Source of the DNA: CAVTYH01 sp963773875
GTDB taxonomy: Bacteria > Planctomycetota > Planctomycetia > Pirellulales > JADZDJ01
Assembly: GCA_963773875.1 (NCBI GenBank)
Contig: CAVZCV010000010.1
Location: 434,001-498,000, forward strand
Length of the DNA stretch: 64,000 nucleotides
Reading direction: 5' to 3'
The notes under the pieces were generated by a model. The model ran no database searches. It saw nothing but the letters and a program-made list of their open reading frames with translations, and was not told the origin of the DNA. Of this stretch, positions 33,211 to 41,058 are shown in pieces (positions within the stretch are counted from its first letter, which is position 1; each line of letters opens with the position of its first letter). Position numbers and translations under genes: made by a program.

Positions 33211-33309
33211 CTTGTACGCCATAGCAGCTCCGATTCTATTGCAGCACCGCCTGCGAATCGAGGGCTGAAGCCAACCGGGCCCAGCATTCCAGTTTTCCGA
33301 GTTCCAAAG

Positions 33310-33583
33310 CTATTGCGGTCGGCCTCGCCCCAAGTTTTGCTGCGGATGACTGTCGCGCACCGCGAGAATGGCCCGGACTAAATCTTCTGGAACCGGGGCA
33401 AGATCATTTGCGGGTGAGTTGCCGCCGAGCGCGAGTGAGCCGGATGGTGGCCGCGTAGGATTCAAGGTAACGACGGCAGTCACGACACATGAGCAAATGC
33501 AGTCGAAAGACGAGTCGCTGTCTCAAAGGCAATTGCCCATCGAGAAATTCGGCTAAAAACTCAGTGACTTCCTGGCAACTCAT
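33310..33583 (-). CDS. zf-HC2-like anti-sigma-type small protein (one frameshift)
   Basis: About 90 residues. MSCQEVTEFLAEFLDGQLP, then RLHLLMCRDCRRYL gives the H-x3-C-x2-C zinc-binding pattern of zf-HC2 anti-sigma domains. The open frame ends with a basic tail at 33404, but with one base removed near 33443 it continues as GSLALGGN and PVPEDLVRAILAVRDSH to a TAG at 33310-33312, as in planctomycete relatives. Such proteins normally sequester ECF sigma factors in the cytoplasm, but no sigma gene is adjacent, so it may be an orphan or work in trans with one of the ECF factors here. Confidence 0.6.
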
Positions 33584-33796
33584 GGATTTACCTCGCCGTT
33601 TGTTGGATGCCACGGCCTGCGGCCGGGTTACACAGCGCGATCCCTTGTAGCCGTGGAATGGATTTTCTGGCATCTCAACGCGCCGGCTGTAACCATCCCA
33701 CCAGTTTGGCATCGAATTAGTTGTAAGGCACGTGCAACCGCATCTGGGCGTGCTGCGATTTATTCCCGTTCAATAACATTCACAGGAGCGTTTGCC

Positions 33797-34042
33797 ATGA
33801 AGTCAGTATTTACGATTCTGATGCTGGGTGGTGCATTTGCGGTTGGCGCGTGTGCTTTGTCTGGCTGCAATTCCAGCAACGGTGCGCAGAACAAAATGGG
33901 CGGCGAAAAGATGGGCATGGAAGACAAGATGATGAATGACAAAACGACTAGTGACAAAATGAGCGCCGATAAAATGGCGACTGAAAAAATGGGAATGGAG
34001 AAAATGACTGGTGATAAGATGACCGCTGGCAAGATGAACTAG
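33797..34042 (+). CDS. MXKDX-type Met-rich repeat lipoprotein
   Basis: An 81-residue protein with lipobox ACALSGC, so exported and lipid-anchored. The mature part is made of short units of the type DKMxx/EKMGMEKM (about nine KM steps), resembling the pentapeptide MXKDX repeat proteins. A CAGGAGCG ribosome site precedes the ATG. Met/Lys/Asp repeats suggest an unfolded, metal-binding or spacer role, but no function is proven. It is the first of a short run of respiration-linked genes. Confidence 0.65.
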   Translation: MKSVFTILMLGGAFAVGACALSGCNSSNGAQNKMGGEKMGMEDKMMNDKTTSDKMSADKMATEKMGMEKMTGDKMTAGKMN

Positions 34043-34095
34043 GCATCACCTTTCACAATGGCCTTGCTGCGCATTTTTTTGAGGAGATCGGCCCG

Positions 34096-34392
34096 ATGCA
34101 ATGTCTGGAACTTAAACATCCGGGACCGATTCGTTGGATGCACTGGTTCAACGTGCCGCTGCTGTTTGGCATGATTTGGAGCGGGCTGTTGATTTACTGG
34201 GCCAACGATGTCTTTCGAATTGGCCTGGGCGATTGGACGCTGTTCCATCTCTTTCCGGATTGGTTCTACGACACGAGCACCGTGAAGTACGGCTACAAGT
34301 GCATCAAACGCATCAGCGTGATCGAATTGACCGAGCAGCGCCCGCCTGATTATTGGGCCAAGCGCAGCTATGACTGGTACGGCGGCCTGTAA
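34096..34392 (+). pseudogene. Chimera: cytochrome b561 N-terminus joined to molybdopterin-oxidoreductase C-terminus
   Basis: A 98-residue frame. The first 60 residues (KHPGPIRWMHWFNVPLLFG, SGLLIYWANDVFRIG) match the first helices of a cytochrome b561-type membrane subunit. The last 40 (STVKYGYKCIKRISVIEL, DYWAKRSYDWYGGL) match the C-terminal end of a sulfite-oxidase-like molybdopterin enzyme. The join lies near 34255-34275 and keeps the frame. The most economical explanation is a deletion between two adjacent genes of one complex (or an assembly misjoin). It is not functional as either protein. Confidence 0.65.
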
Positions 34393-34429
34393 TGCTGTTG
34401 CCCAAAGTTTCAAAGAGTCATCGAGGGAG

Positions 34430-34485
34430 ATGAAGATGCCTGCGCCGGTGCGAATTGTGATCCTGGGTGGCGGCTTTGCGGGGGT
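34430..34485 (+). pseudogene. Truncated 5' fragment of an FAD/NAD(P) oxidoreductase
   Basis: A ribosome site (GAGGGA) precedes ATG 34430. The product MKMPAPVRIVILGGGFAGV has the GxGxxG dinucleotide-binding motif of NDH-2-type flavoproteins, and then homology stops abruptly at about 34485 where integrase sequence begins on the other strand. Only the first 19 or so residues remain. Confidence 0.55.
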
Positions 34486-34720
34486 TGGGCAGCGATTTCA
34501 CAGCCGCACAAATGTCAAGCGATCTGGGGTCGGTATAGACGTTCCTCATCAGGCCGATCGTCGAATGGCGCATAGGGGTCTGGGCTGTTCTAGGCGCCAC
34601 ACCGCTATGGCGCAGAAGCGTGCCGAAACAATGTCGCAAAGCATGCACGTCCACCGTTCGGCCCCATTCGTCACGTTTTGGGATCCCTGCAAGCTTCAAA
34701 TCCCGATCGAGAATCTTCAC
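34482..34720 (-). pseudogene. C-terminal fragment of a tyrosine recombinase/integrase
   Basis: On the minus strand TVDVHALRHCFGTLLRHSGV and AQTPMRHSTIGL then NVYTDPR give the HxLRHxxxT box and the catalytic-Tyr region of a phage-type integrase. The upstream N-terminal and core-binding domains are missing, so it is a remnant. It lies about 130 bases from the 3' end of tRNA-Thr, a common integration site. Confidence 0.7.
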
Positions 34721-34812
34721 TCATTTGTCAGGCACATTGAACAGAGGAGTTGCTAGTGGCAATGAGATACCCACGCGCGAGAGGACGCAAGTGCCAGCGC
34801 CATCAAAAGAAA

Positions 34813-34843
34813 CAACCCGTCGTCAACTCATGACAACGGGTTG
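34813..34843 (-). terminator. Terminator hairpin after tRNA-Thr
   Basis: CAACCCGTCGTCA (34813-34825) pairs with TGACAACGGGTTG (34831-34843) as a 13-bp stem with one G-T step and a 5-base loop, starting 8 bases beyond the tRNA 3' end. Confidence 0.6.
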
Positions 34844-34850
34844 AAACGGA

Positions 34851-34924
34851 AGCCAGCCGCGGGAGTCGAACCCGCAACCCCCGCATTACGAATGCGGTGC
34901 TCTGCCAATTGAAGCTAGGCTGGC
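34851..34924 (-). tRNA. tRNA-Thr (anticodon CGT)
   Basis: Cloverleaf on the minus strand: acceptor GCCAGCC/GGCTGGC, anticodon stem CCGCA/TGCGG around TTCGTAA (CGT reads ACG), T arm GCGGG TTCGACT CCCGC, discriminator T, no encoded CCA. The D arm has one extra base (GCTTC where GCTC is usual), giving 74 instead of 73 nucleotides; this is probably another indel error. Reads Thr codon ACG. Confidence 0.85.
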
Positions 34925-35012
34925 GAATTTTGAGCTGTTCATTGGCCGACGGGCGCCACACCGAGATGGGGAAAGTCAGTCTAAATTACCCTATGAGAAC
35001 CGGTTGTGGGCG

Positions 35013-35621
35013 TCAATAGCCGGTAATAGTTGCGGAATCTTCTGCGGCTGGTGCGACTGGAGTGGTCGATGTTTGCTGCATACCGGCAGTTGGCATGGCT
35101 ACGCTGGGGCTGGAATGAGATTGGGCCGGCAATGGGTCAACGGCGAAGTCGGTCAGAATAACTTCGGCAACGGCTCGCAGATCGATCGCATCATCGATTC
35201 GCTCCTGCACTTCATGCTTAAATCGCGAGAGCGCTTGATCGGTGAATTCCAGTCCGTGCGATTGGCGCAGCACGCCTTCCACCACTTCACGAACGCGGAA
35301 TTGATGGGCAGCAAGTTGAATGCGAGCCGCCGAATCGAGGTCGTCGACAAAGCGGATGTGCAAGTTAAACTTGGCCGGCACGGAGCGAGAGCCCTCAGCA
35401 ATACCATAGAAAGCGAATGTGCCGACGGTATGTTCGGTGGGCATCGGCAGCGCTGCAGACGTCGATTTGCGGACAAGAACGAACAAGCCCACCTGAAAGA
35501 CAATCGAAACCACTACGGCGGCGGCAATCCAGCGAACCATGGCTGGCGTTTTCCACCAGGCCAATTGCACATCGTCATCAGCCGGCAAGTCGTCGGTCGA
35601 GGTTTTGGAATGTTCTGCCAT
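35013..35621 (-). CDS. FliL-like single-pass membrane protein
   Basis: About 202 residues if started at MAEHSKTS (35621). One transmembrane helix (MVRWIAAAVVVSIVFQVGLF) lies near residue 30-55. The following region (LHIRFVDDLDSAARIQLA, VREVVEGVLRQSHGLEFTD, FKHEVQERIDDAI, VAEVILTDF) has the R-x-x-I, L-K-E-E-I and V-x-x-V-Y-F-T-D-F pattern of FliL, the stator-associated flagellar protein. The C-terminus is Ser/Pro/Thr-rich. No flagellar gene is nearby, so it may be a FliL-family protein with another role. Pattern-based assignment. Confidence 0.5.
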   Translation of the reverse strand: MAEHSKTSTDDLPADDDVQLAWWKTPAMVRWIAAAVVVSIVFQVGLFVLVRKSTSAALPMPTEHTVGTFAFYGIAEGSRSVPAKFNLHIRFVDDLDSAARIQLAAHQFRVREVVEGVLRQSHGLEFTDQALSRFKHEVQERIDDAIDLRAVAEVILTDFAVDPLPAQSHSSPSVAMPTAGMQQTSTTPVAPAAEDSATITGY

Positions 35622-35805
35622 CGCAAGGCGGCGCATCTTGAGACGCGGAGTGAAGCGCAAACAGGCGTCGCGGCGGCAAAGTCGATCACAGGCTTCCAAC
35701 CGCGACTATCGAACCATAGCATACGGTTCGGCAAGAGATGCCGTCGGGATTGACGGCAAACCAAGATCTCAAAAGGACTTACAGAATGGCGGCGCAAAAA
35801 AAATC

Positions 35806-35891
35806 GGGGTCCCTGACGTGTCAATTACACATTGACGTTGCCAAATGGTCAGGGGCAAGGCAACCATCTAGCCTAAACCGTCAGAGACCCC
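35806..35891. repeat. Inverted repeat, possible mobile-element relic
   Basis: GGGGTCCCTGACG (35806-35818) faces CGTCAGAGACCCC (35879-35891) with one mismatch, and the loop holds a second short inverted repeat (TCAAT/ATTGA). Such ends resemble miniature or REP-like elements. The remaining 35700-36136 holds no gene. Confidence 0.45.
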
Positions 35892-36136
35892 GCGGGCCAT
35901 TGCTGGGTGTCGACCAAAGCCGACAGCTCTCGTTTAAATGCAATGCCCATGCCGGCATACGAAAATCGCCCATCGTGATTTGAGACGCGACATTTAAGTC
36001 GTTGGAAACAAATAGTTTATTGCAAATAATTTTCTATGGACTGCCAAGTGCCTACGTTCGGCGCAATCGACCTGACGTAATACACATGTGGAAATTAGCT
36101 GAGCAGTGTTGCCTATAGCCCACCGCGAGAGAGGGG

Positions 36137-37140
36137 ATGGCCGCCGTGACGTCCAAGATTTCCCAACTTGGGACTCAACCCTCAAACTTTGCCCACCCGG
36201 AGATTATTTCGGATGGCCTCAAGACGGTGATTGTAGTGACCAATCCGATGGCTGGGGATGGCACTCGAAAGGCGAAAGTCGCGCAGCTCGTTGATGCGCT
36301 TTCGCATCGCGGACTACAAGCCGAGCTGGTGACCGAACTGGACACACTCGCACAGCAGCTACAGGCGGCCCAGCAGCGAGGCGATTTGCGCGCGGTCATT
36401 GCCGCCGGTGGCGATGGCACAATCGCGGAGATTGCCAATCGCACAGAGCCGGGGACCCCGTTGGCCGTTTTCCCGCTCGGGACTGAAAATCTGCTTGCCA
36501 AGTACTTGGAAACGACGCAAGACATTGAATCGCTGGCCACGGCGATTGCGGAGGGACGAACCGTCACGCTTGATGCAGGGCGCGCAGGCGGGCGACTTTT
36601 CCTCTTGATGGCGGGAATCGGCTTCGATGCGGAAGTCGTGCGGCAACTGCACAAAGCACGCGTGGGGCACATTCGCCATTTCTCGTACGTAAAACCGATT
36701 CTCAATGCGCTGCGTACATACCGCTATTCCGAACTGCGCGTGTACTGTGCCGACCAAAATGGACCGTGGAGCGAACCGGTTCGTTGCCACTGGGCGTTTG
36801 TGTTCAATATTCCGCGCTATGGAATGGGTTTGAAGTTTGCGCCACGGCGAACGCGACTGACGGCCGGCTGGACTTATGCACCTTTGAGCGAGGCGGACTG
36901 ATGGCGGGGTTGGGTTATCTTTTTGCCGTGCTACGAAATCGGCATGAAAGATTGCAGGAGTGCCGCACGTGGCGCGGCCATCGATTGCGAATTGAATCTG
37001 ACGCTGAAGTGCCTTACGAACTGGACGGCGATCCAGGCGGTTTCTTGCCCGTGGAGATTGAAACGTTGCCCGGGCGGATTCGCATGATCGTATCGCCAAC
37101 GTGGGCACCGGCGGTGCCCGGCGAGGCGATTGTGAATTGA
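36137..37140 (+). CDS. Diacylglycerol/sphingosine kinase-family lipid kinase (one frameshift)
   Basis: About 333 residues of the YegS/LCB5 family. VVTNPMAGDGTRKAKV, VIAAGGDGTIAEIANR (ATP-binding GGDGT), PLAVFPLGTENLLAKYL and AGIGFDAEVVRQL are diagnostic. The frame changes near 36845 with one missing base; it resumes as ATDGRLDLCTFERGGL and ends VPYELDGDPGGFLPVEIETL, the conserved C-terminus of the family. The enzyme phosphorylates a lipid alcohol such as diacylglycerol or a long-chain base at the membrane. Preceded by about 430 bases of non-coding sequence. Confidence 0.85.
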
Positions 37141-37233
37141 GCGTCTCATAACGGTCGTTTATGGACGAGTGTGGAAATGATATCCTGAACTGTTCGAAAA
37201 CTGACGCAATCACATCTGTATCCAAGACACCGC

Positions 37234-38062
37234 GTGCCAAATAATCCTGCCACAATTGGTTTATATAAGTGCGGCGCTGGACAGCCCCTGCTGTTAATCG
37301 CCGGACCATGCGTAATTGAAACGGAATCGCTAACGCTTTCGATCGCCTCGCGACTCAAGCAAATCACCGCGAAGCTGCCGATTCAATTGGTGTTTAAGGC
37401 CTCATTCGATAAAGCGAATCGGACCAGCGCCGCCGCGTTTCGTGGTCACGGGTTGGAGGCCGGATTGGCGGTGCTATCCAAGGTGAAAGGCGAATTGGGG
37501 TTGCCGGTCACAACCGATATCCATGAAGCGTCGCAGGCCGCGCCCGCGGCCGAAATTTGCGACCTGCTGCAAATTCCTGCCTTCCTGTGTCGCCAAACCG
37601 ATTTGCTCGTTGCAGCCGGTAAAACGGGGCAAGCGGTCAACGTAAAGAAAGGCCAGTTTGTTGCGCCGTGGGATATGAAACACGCGGTAACCAAACTGGA
37701 GTCAGCAGGTTGCCACAATGTGCTGCTTTGCGAGCGAGGCACCTTCTTCGGGTATGGCCGGCTGGTGAACGATTTTCGCTCGCTTCCGGAAATGCGATCG
37801 CTGGGTGCACCGGTAGTTTTTGATGCCACGCACAGCGTACAAGAGCCTGGCGGACTCGGCAGTGCAACTGGCGGCAACCGTGCAATGGCGGAACCGCTCG
37901 CGCGCGGCGACGGCAATTGGCATCGACGGCTTGTTCTTCGAAACGCATCCCGAGCCGGACAAGTCGCCCAGTGACGGAGCGAACATGGTGCCGCTCGATC
38001 AATTCGCCGGCGTGATCGAGCGCATTTTGAGGATCCGCGAAACGGTGGATCGATTTGTGTGA
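37234..38062 (+). CDS. kdsA: 3-deoxy-D-manno-octulosonate 8-phosphate synthase (one frameshift)
   Basis: Condenses phosphoenolpyruvate and arabinose 5-phosphate into KDO 8-phosphate for lipopolysaccharide. LLLIAGPCVIETESL, FKASFDKANRTS, TDIHE, LLQIPAFLCRQTDLL, FVAPWDMKHAV and PVVFDATHSVQEPGG are all present, starting at a GTG at 37234. The frame breaks near 37906, in the conserved LARAA-type stretch, and continues as GIDGLFFETHPEPDKSPSDG to 38062 (net one extra or two missing bases). The metal-binding Cys of the metal-dependent subtype is seen in AGPCVIE. The lipoprotein gene starts five bases later, so they form an operon. Confidence 0.9.
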
Positions 38063-38067
38063 GTTGA

Positions 38068-39828
38068 ATGCAGCATAGCAGCCGTTCATCAACGATTTAT
38101 CTGTCACTCGCCATCGGTCTGGCGATTTCGATCGGCGGATGCGCACCCAAAAGCACTCCGACAACTTCCACATCCGCGGCATTCTCTTCGACGACCGGCA
38201 TCAGCGATCAGGCGCAATATCGTAAAGAGTTGCTGCAGTCGGCGCTCAGCCTGTTGAAGTCGAGCGATCAGTACGATGACGAAACTCAGCTCTCGCAATT
38301 GATTGCCGAGCGATTGAATCAGTGGCGGTGCGCCATGCGAGCCGCGAACGCCGAGAAAGCCGACGCCGTGATTCAAGAGCGGGCTGCCGGCGAAAATCGC
38401 GATCCGTTGATCGATACACTGCCCAAAGAACTCGCCGATACGCGCTGGGTGCGGCGGTTAAACAATGATTCCTACGATCCGACTTACGACGGCATATTCC
38501 TGCTCGAAGCGATGACGCTCCGCGATGTGGCTGGGCACGTGGAGGCCGATAAGGGCGAGGACCCGTTGTCGGTTGCCCAGGCGATCTTCGATTGGACGGT
38601 TCGCAACATTCAGCTGGAACCGCAACCGACAGCAGATGCCACGCCTGCCGAAAAATGGCTCGCGCTGCACTTGCCAATCGACACGCTGTTTTATGGTCGT
38701 GGAACGCCGCTCGAGCGTGCCTGGGTGTTTATGTTGCTTGCACGACAGGCGGGTTTGGATGTTGTGCTCTTGGCGACGCCAGATCCGCGGGAAGCTGGAA
38801 GCTTGCGACCTTGGGTAACGGCGCTAGTGAGCGGCGATCAGTTGTATCTTTTCGATTTCGCCTACGGTTTGCCAATTCAAGGGCCCGACGGAAAGGGCAT
38901 TTCTACGCTTGCTCAAGCCGCTGCAGACGACGCGATTCTGCGACAAATGGATATTCCCGGCGATCGTGTATATCCGCGCAAAGCATCCGATCTGCAAAAT
39001 TTGACGGCACTCATCGAGGCCTCACCCGGTTATTTGGAACCGCGAATGCGTGCGCTTGAATTGCAACTCTCGGGGCACGATCGCGCGGTGCTTAGCACCT
39101 CGCCAGCGGAACTCGCTGCCAAGCTGCGTGACGTCGAGCATGTGGGCGAGGTGAAACTGTGGGCGATGCCTTACGAGACTTTAAAAGCACGCAGTGAAGC
39201 TTCGCCCGAACTCCAGCGCGCCGCGTTTCTTGAACGTTTGCCATTTACGATTGCTGCCGAACCAGAAGAGCAATCCAAAAAATCGGACGAGACCAAAAAA
39301 GCGGCGCATCGAACATTTGCGCTTCGCGTCGGACGGCTGTTGTATTTGCGGGGTCTGTACGGCGAGACGACCGCCCCGGGTCAATCGGATTCATCGGCGA
39401 CCGATTTGAGCGAAGTTGCCCAGCGCGGCGCAAAATTCTATTTATTGCGAGCACTGCCGCAGCAGGATCAACTTGACGACGCGGCCCAAGCCCAACGCAG
39501 CGGGCGAGAAATTCTGCCTGGCCGGCGGCTCAGTCAGGAGTTTGTCGAAGCGTACCAGCGATTGCGCGACGATGCCGCATATTGGTTGGGTTTGGTGTGG
39601 CTCGAGCAAAAACAATACAAATCGGCGATGCAATATTTCGACAAGATGACCCTCCAAGCAGACCCCGACGGTCCTTGGTCGAACGGTGCACGATTCAATT
39701 TGGCCCGCTGCTACGAGGCGGAAGGCAATTTGCCAGAAGCCATCAAGTTGTATCAAGGCGACAAATCGCCTCAACGCTACGGCAACCGCCTGCGTGCGGA
39801 ACGCTTGAAGGCGCAAGCGAAGCCGTGA
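38068..39828 (+). CDS. Lipoprotein with degenerate transglutaminase-like fold and C-terminal TPR
   Basis: 586 residues with lipobox SIGGC, intact. The middle (LSVAQAIFDWTVRNIQLEP, LFYGRGTPLERAWVFMLLARQAGLDVVLL, LRPWVTALVSGDQLYLFDF) follows the transglutaminase-like pattern, but the catalytic Cys is replaced at GTPLERAW and the usual His/Asp pair is not evident, so it may be a non-catalytic fold. The end (AAYWLGLVWLEQKQY and ARFNLARCYEAEGNLPEAIKLYQ) is tetratricopeptide-like. It sits five bases after kdsA and directly abuts the convergent VWA gene. Role unknown; perhaps envelope scaffolding. Confidence 0.65.
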   Translation: MQHSSRSSTIYLSLAIGLAISIGGCAPKSTPTTSTSAAFSSTTGISDQAQYRKELLQSALSLLKSSDQYDDETQLSQLIAERLNQWRCAMRAANAEKADAVIQERAAGENRDPLIDTLPKELADTRWVRRLNNDSYDPTYDGIFLLEAMTLRDVAGHVEADKGEDPLSVAQAIFDWTVRNIQLEPQPTADATPAEKWLALHLPIDTLFYGRGTPLERAWVFMLLARQAGLDVVLLATPDPREAGSLRPWVTALVSGDQLYLFDFAYGLPIQGPDGKGISTLAQAAADDAILRQMDIPGDRVYPRKASDLQNLTALIEASPGYLEPRMRALELQLSGHDRAVLSTSPAELAAKLRDVEHVGEVKLWAMPYETLKARSEASPELQRAAFLERLPFTIAAEPEEQSKKSDETKKAAHRTFALRVGRLLYLRGLYGETTAPGQSDSSATDLSEVAQRGAKFYLLRALPQQDQLDDAAQAQRSGREILPGRRLSQEFVEAYQRLRDDAAYWLGLVWLEQKQYKSAMQYFDKMTLQADPDGPWSNGARFNLARCYEAEGNLPEAIKLYQGDKSPQRYGNRLRAERLKAQAKP

Positions 39829-41046
39829 TTACGCCAGACGAGCGCCGGCGGCGAAGTGTGCCAGGTCATTTCCCTTAAGCACGGCGGCCAGCAGGTCGGG
39901 CAGATGATCGGGCGTGCAGCCAAAACAGGGCATGCCCAGGTTGGTCAATTGCTTTGCAAGCTCGGCGTTGTACGAGGGCTGGCCTTGATCGGAAATTGCC
40001 AACAGGCCGACGGCTTTCACGCCGCTTTGCCGCAAGAACTCAATCCGCTTAACGAAGCGCGAGATGTTGGGGCTCGTATCGTGCAAATCGGCCAGCAGAA
40101 TGTATAGCGTCTTCGCCGGCGTGTGCATGAATCGCTCGCAAAAGCATGTGGCCTTCCAATAATCTTCCGCTCCGCCTAGCTGAATGCCGAACAAGAGATC
40201 GACTGGATCTTGACACATCTCGGTCAGATCGACAACTTCCTCGTGATTGAATGCCACGACGTGCGTTTCGACCGCCGGCATGCTGGCGAGAATTGCGCCC
40301 ATGACGCCGCCATAGATCAGCGAGCTGTGCATGGAGCCCGACTGGTCCATGGCAATGATTACATTCCACTCATTCTGCCGTTGCTGCCGGCTGAAGAATG
40401 AAATCTCTTCAGGAATAAGTGTTTTCAATTCGGCATTGTAGTTTTTCAGGTTACGGCGAATGGTGCGCGCCCAATCGAGATTCGGCAAACTGCGAAACGG
40501 GCTGTGCCGGTTGCGGTTGAGCGCGCCACGAATGGCTTGGGCGAACCGCGACTCCAACCGTTTGCGCAACTCTTCGACTACGCGCCGCACCAAATCGCGG
40601 GCGGCGGATTTCGCCTTATCTGGCACCAAATCCTTGAGTTGTAAAACCATACTGGCAAGATCGATTGAAGGCTCAACTTTGGCCGTCATCTCCGGTTCGA
40701 AGAGCAACTCTTTCATGCCCTTCCGCTCGATGGCATCCTTCTGAATTAAAACGACTACGTCTTTTGGGAAAAAGTTTCGAATTTGATCGAGCCACCTGGC
40801 CACGCGGGGTTTGGAGCGGCCCTTTGCCGAACTATGCGGACCAACTTTCAGAGGCGCTTCCCATTCGTCGCGGCTGATTTCCTGATCGTCGCTGTTCTCC
40901 GAGTAGATGGCGCCCAGTGCTTCATCCATTTCCATCTGTTCGGTGGAAAGAGAACAGCCGGCGGGCGACATCGACGCCATTTGTTCCTGGCAACTGTTGC
41001 CTAGCACGAGCCGCCATCGTACGAGTTGTTCTTGAGTGAACGCCAT
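39829..41046 (-). CDS. VWA-domain protein of the SWIM-HEAT-MoxR-DUF5682-VWA operon
   Basis: An intact 405-residue protein, the last gene of a five-gene minus-strand operon. The C-terminal half is a von Willebrand A domain with the MIDAS motif DQSGSMHSS and YILLADLHDTSPNISRF; the N-terminal half is an alpha-helical region rich in Arg and Glu. In CoxE, NorD and CbbO systems, VWA proteins act with MoxR-type AAA+ ATPases to load metals or assemble enzyme complexes, and the same partnership is inferred here. It starts 13 bases after DUF5682. No membrane segment, so cytoplasmic. Confidence 0.85.
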   Translation of the reverse strand: MAFTQEQLVRWRLVLGNSCQEQMASMSPAGCSLSTEQMEMDEALGAIYSENSDDQEISRDEWEAPLKVGPHSSAKGRSKPRVARWLDQIRNFFPKDVVVLIQKDAIERKGMKELLFEPEMTAKVEPSIDLASMVLQLKDLVPDKAKSAARDLVRRVVEELRKRLESRFAQAIRGALNRNRHSPFRSLPNLDWARTIRRNLKNYNAELKTLIPEEISFFSRQQRQNEWNVIIAMDQSGSMHSSLIYGGVMGAILASMPAVETHVVAFNHEEVVDLTEMCQDPVDLLFGIQLGGAEDYWKATCFCERFMHTPAKTLYILLADLHDTSPNISRFVKRIEFLRQSGVKAVGLLAISDQGQPSYNAELAKQLTNLGMPCFGCTPDHLPDLLAAVLKGNDLAHFAAGARLA

Positions 41047-41058
41047 GGGTTCGTCTAT

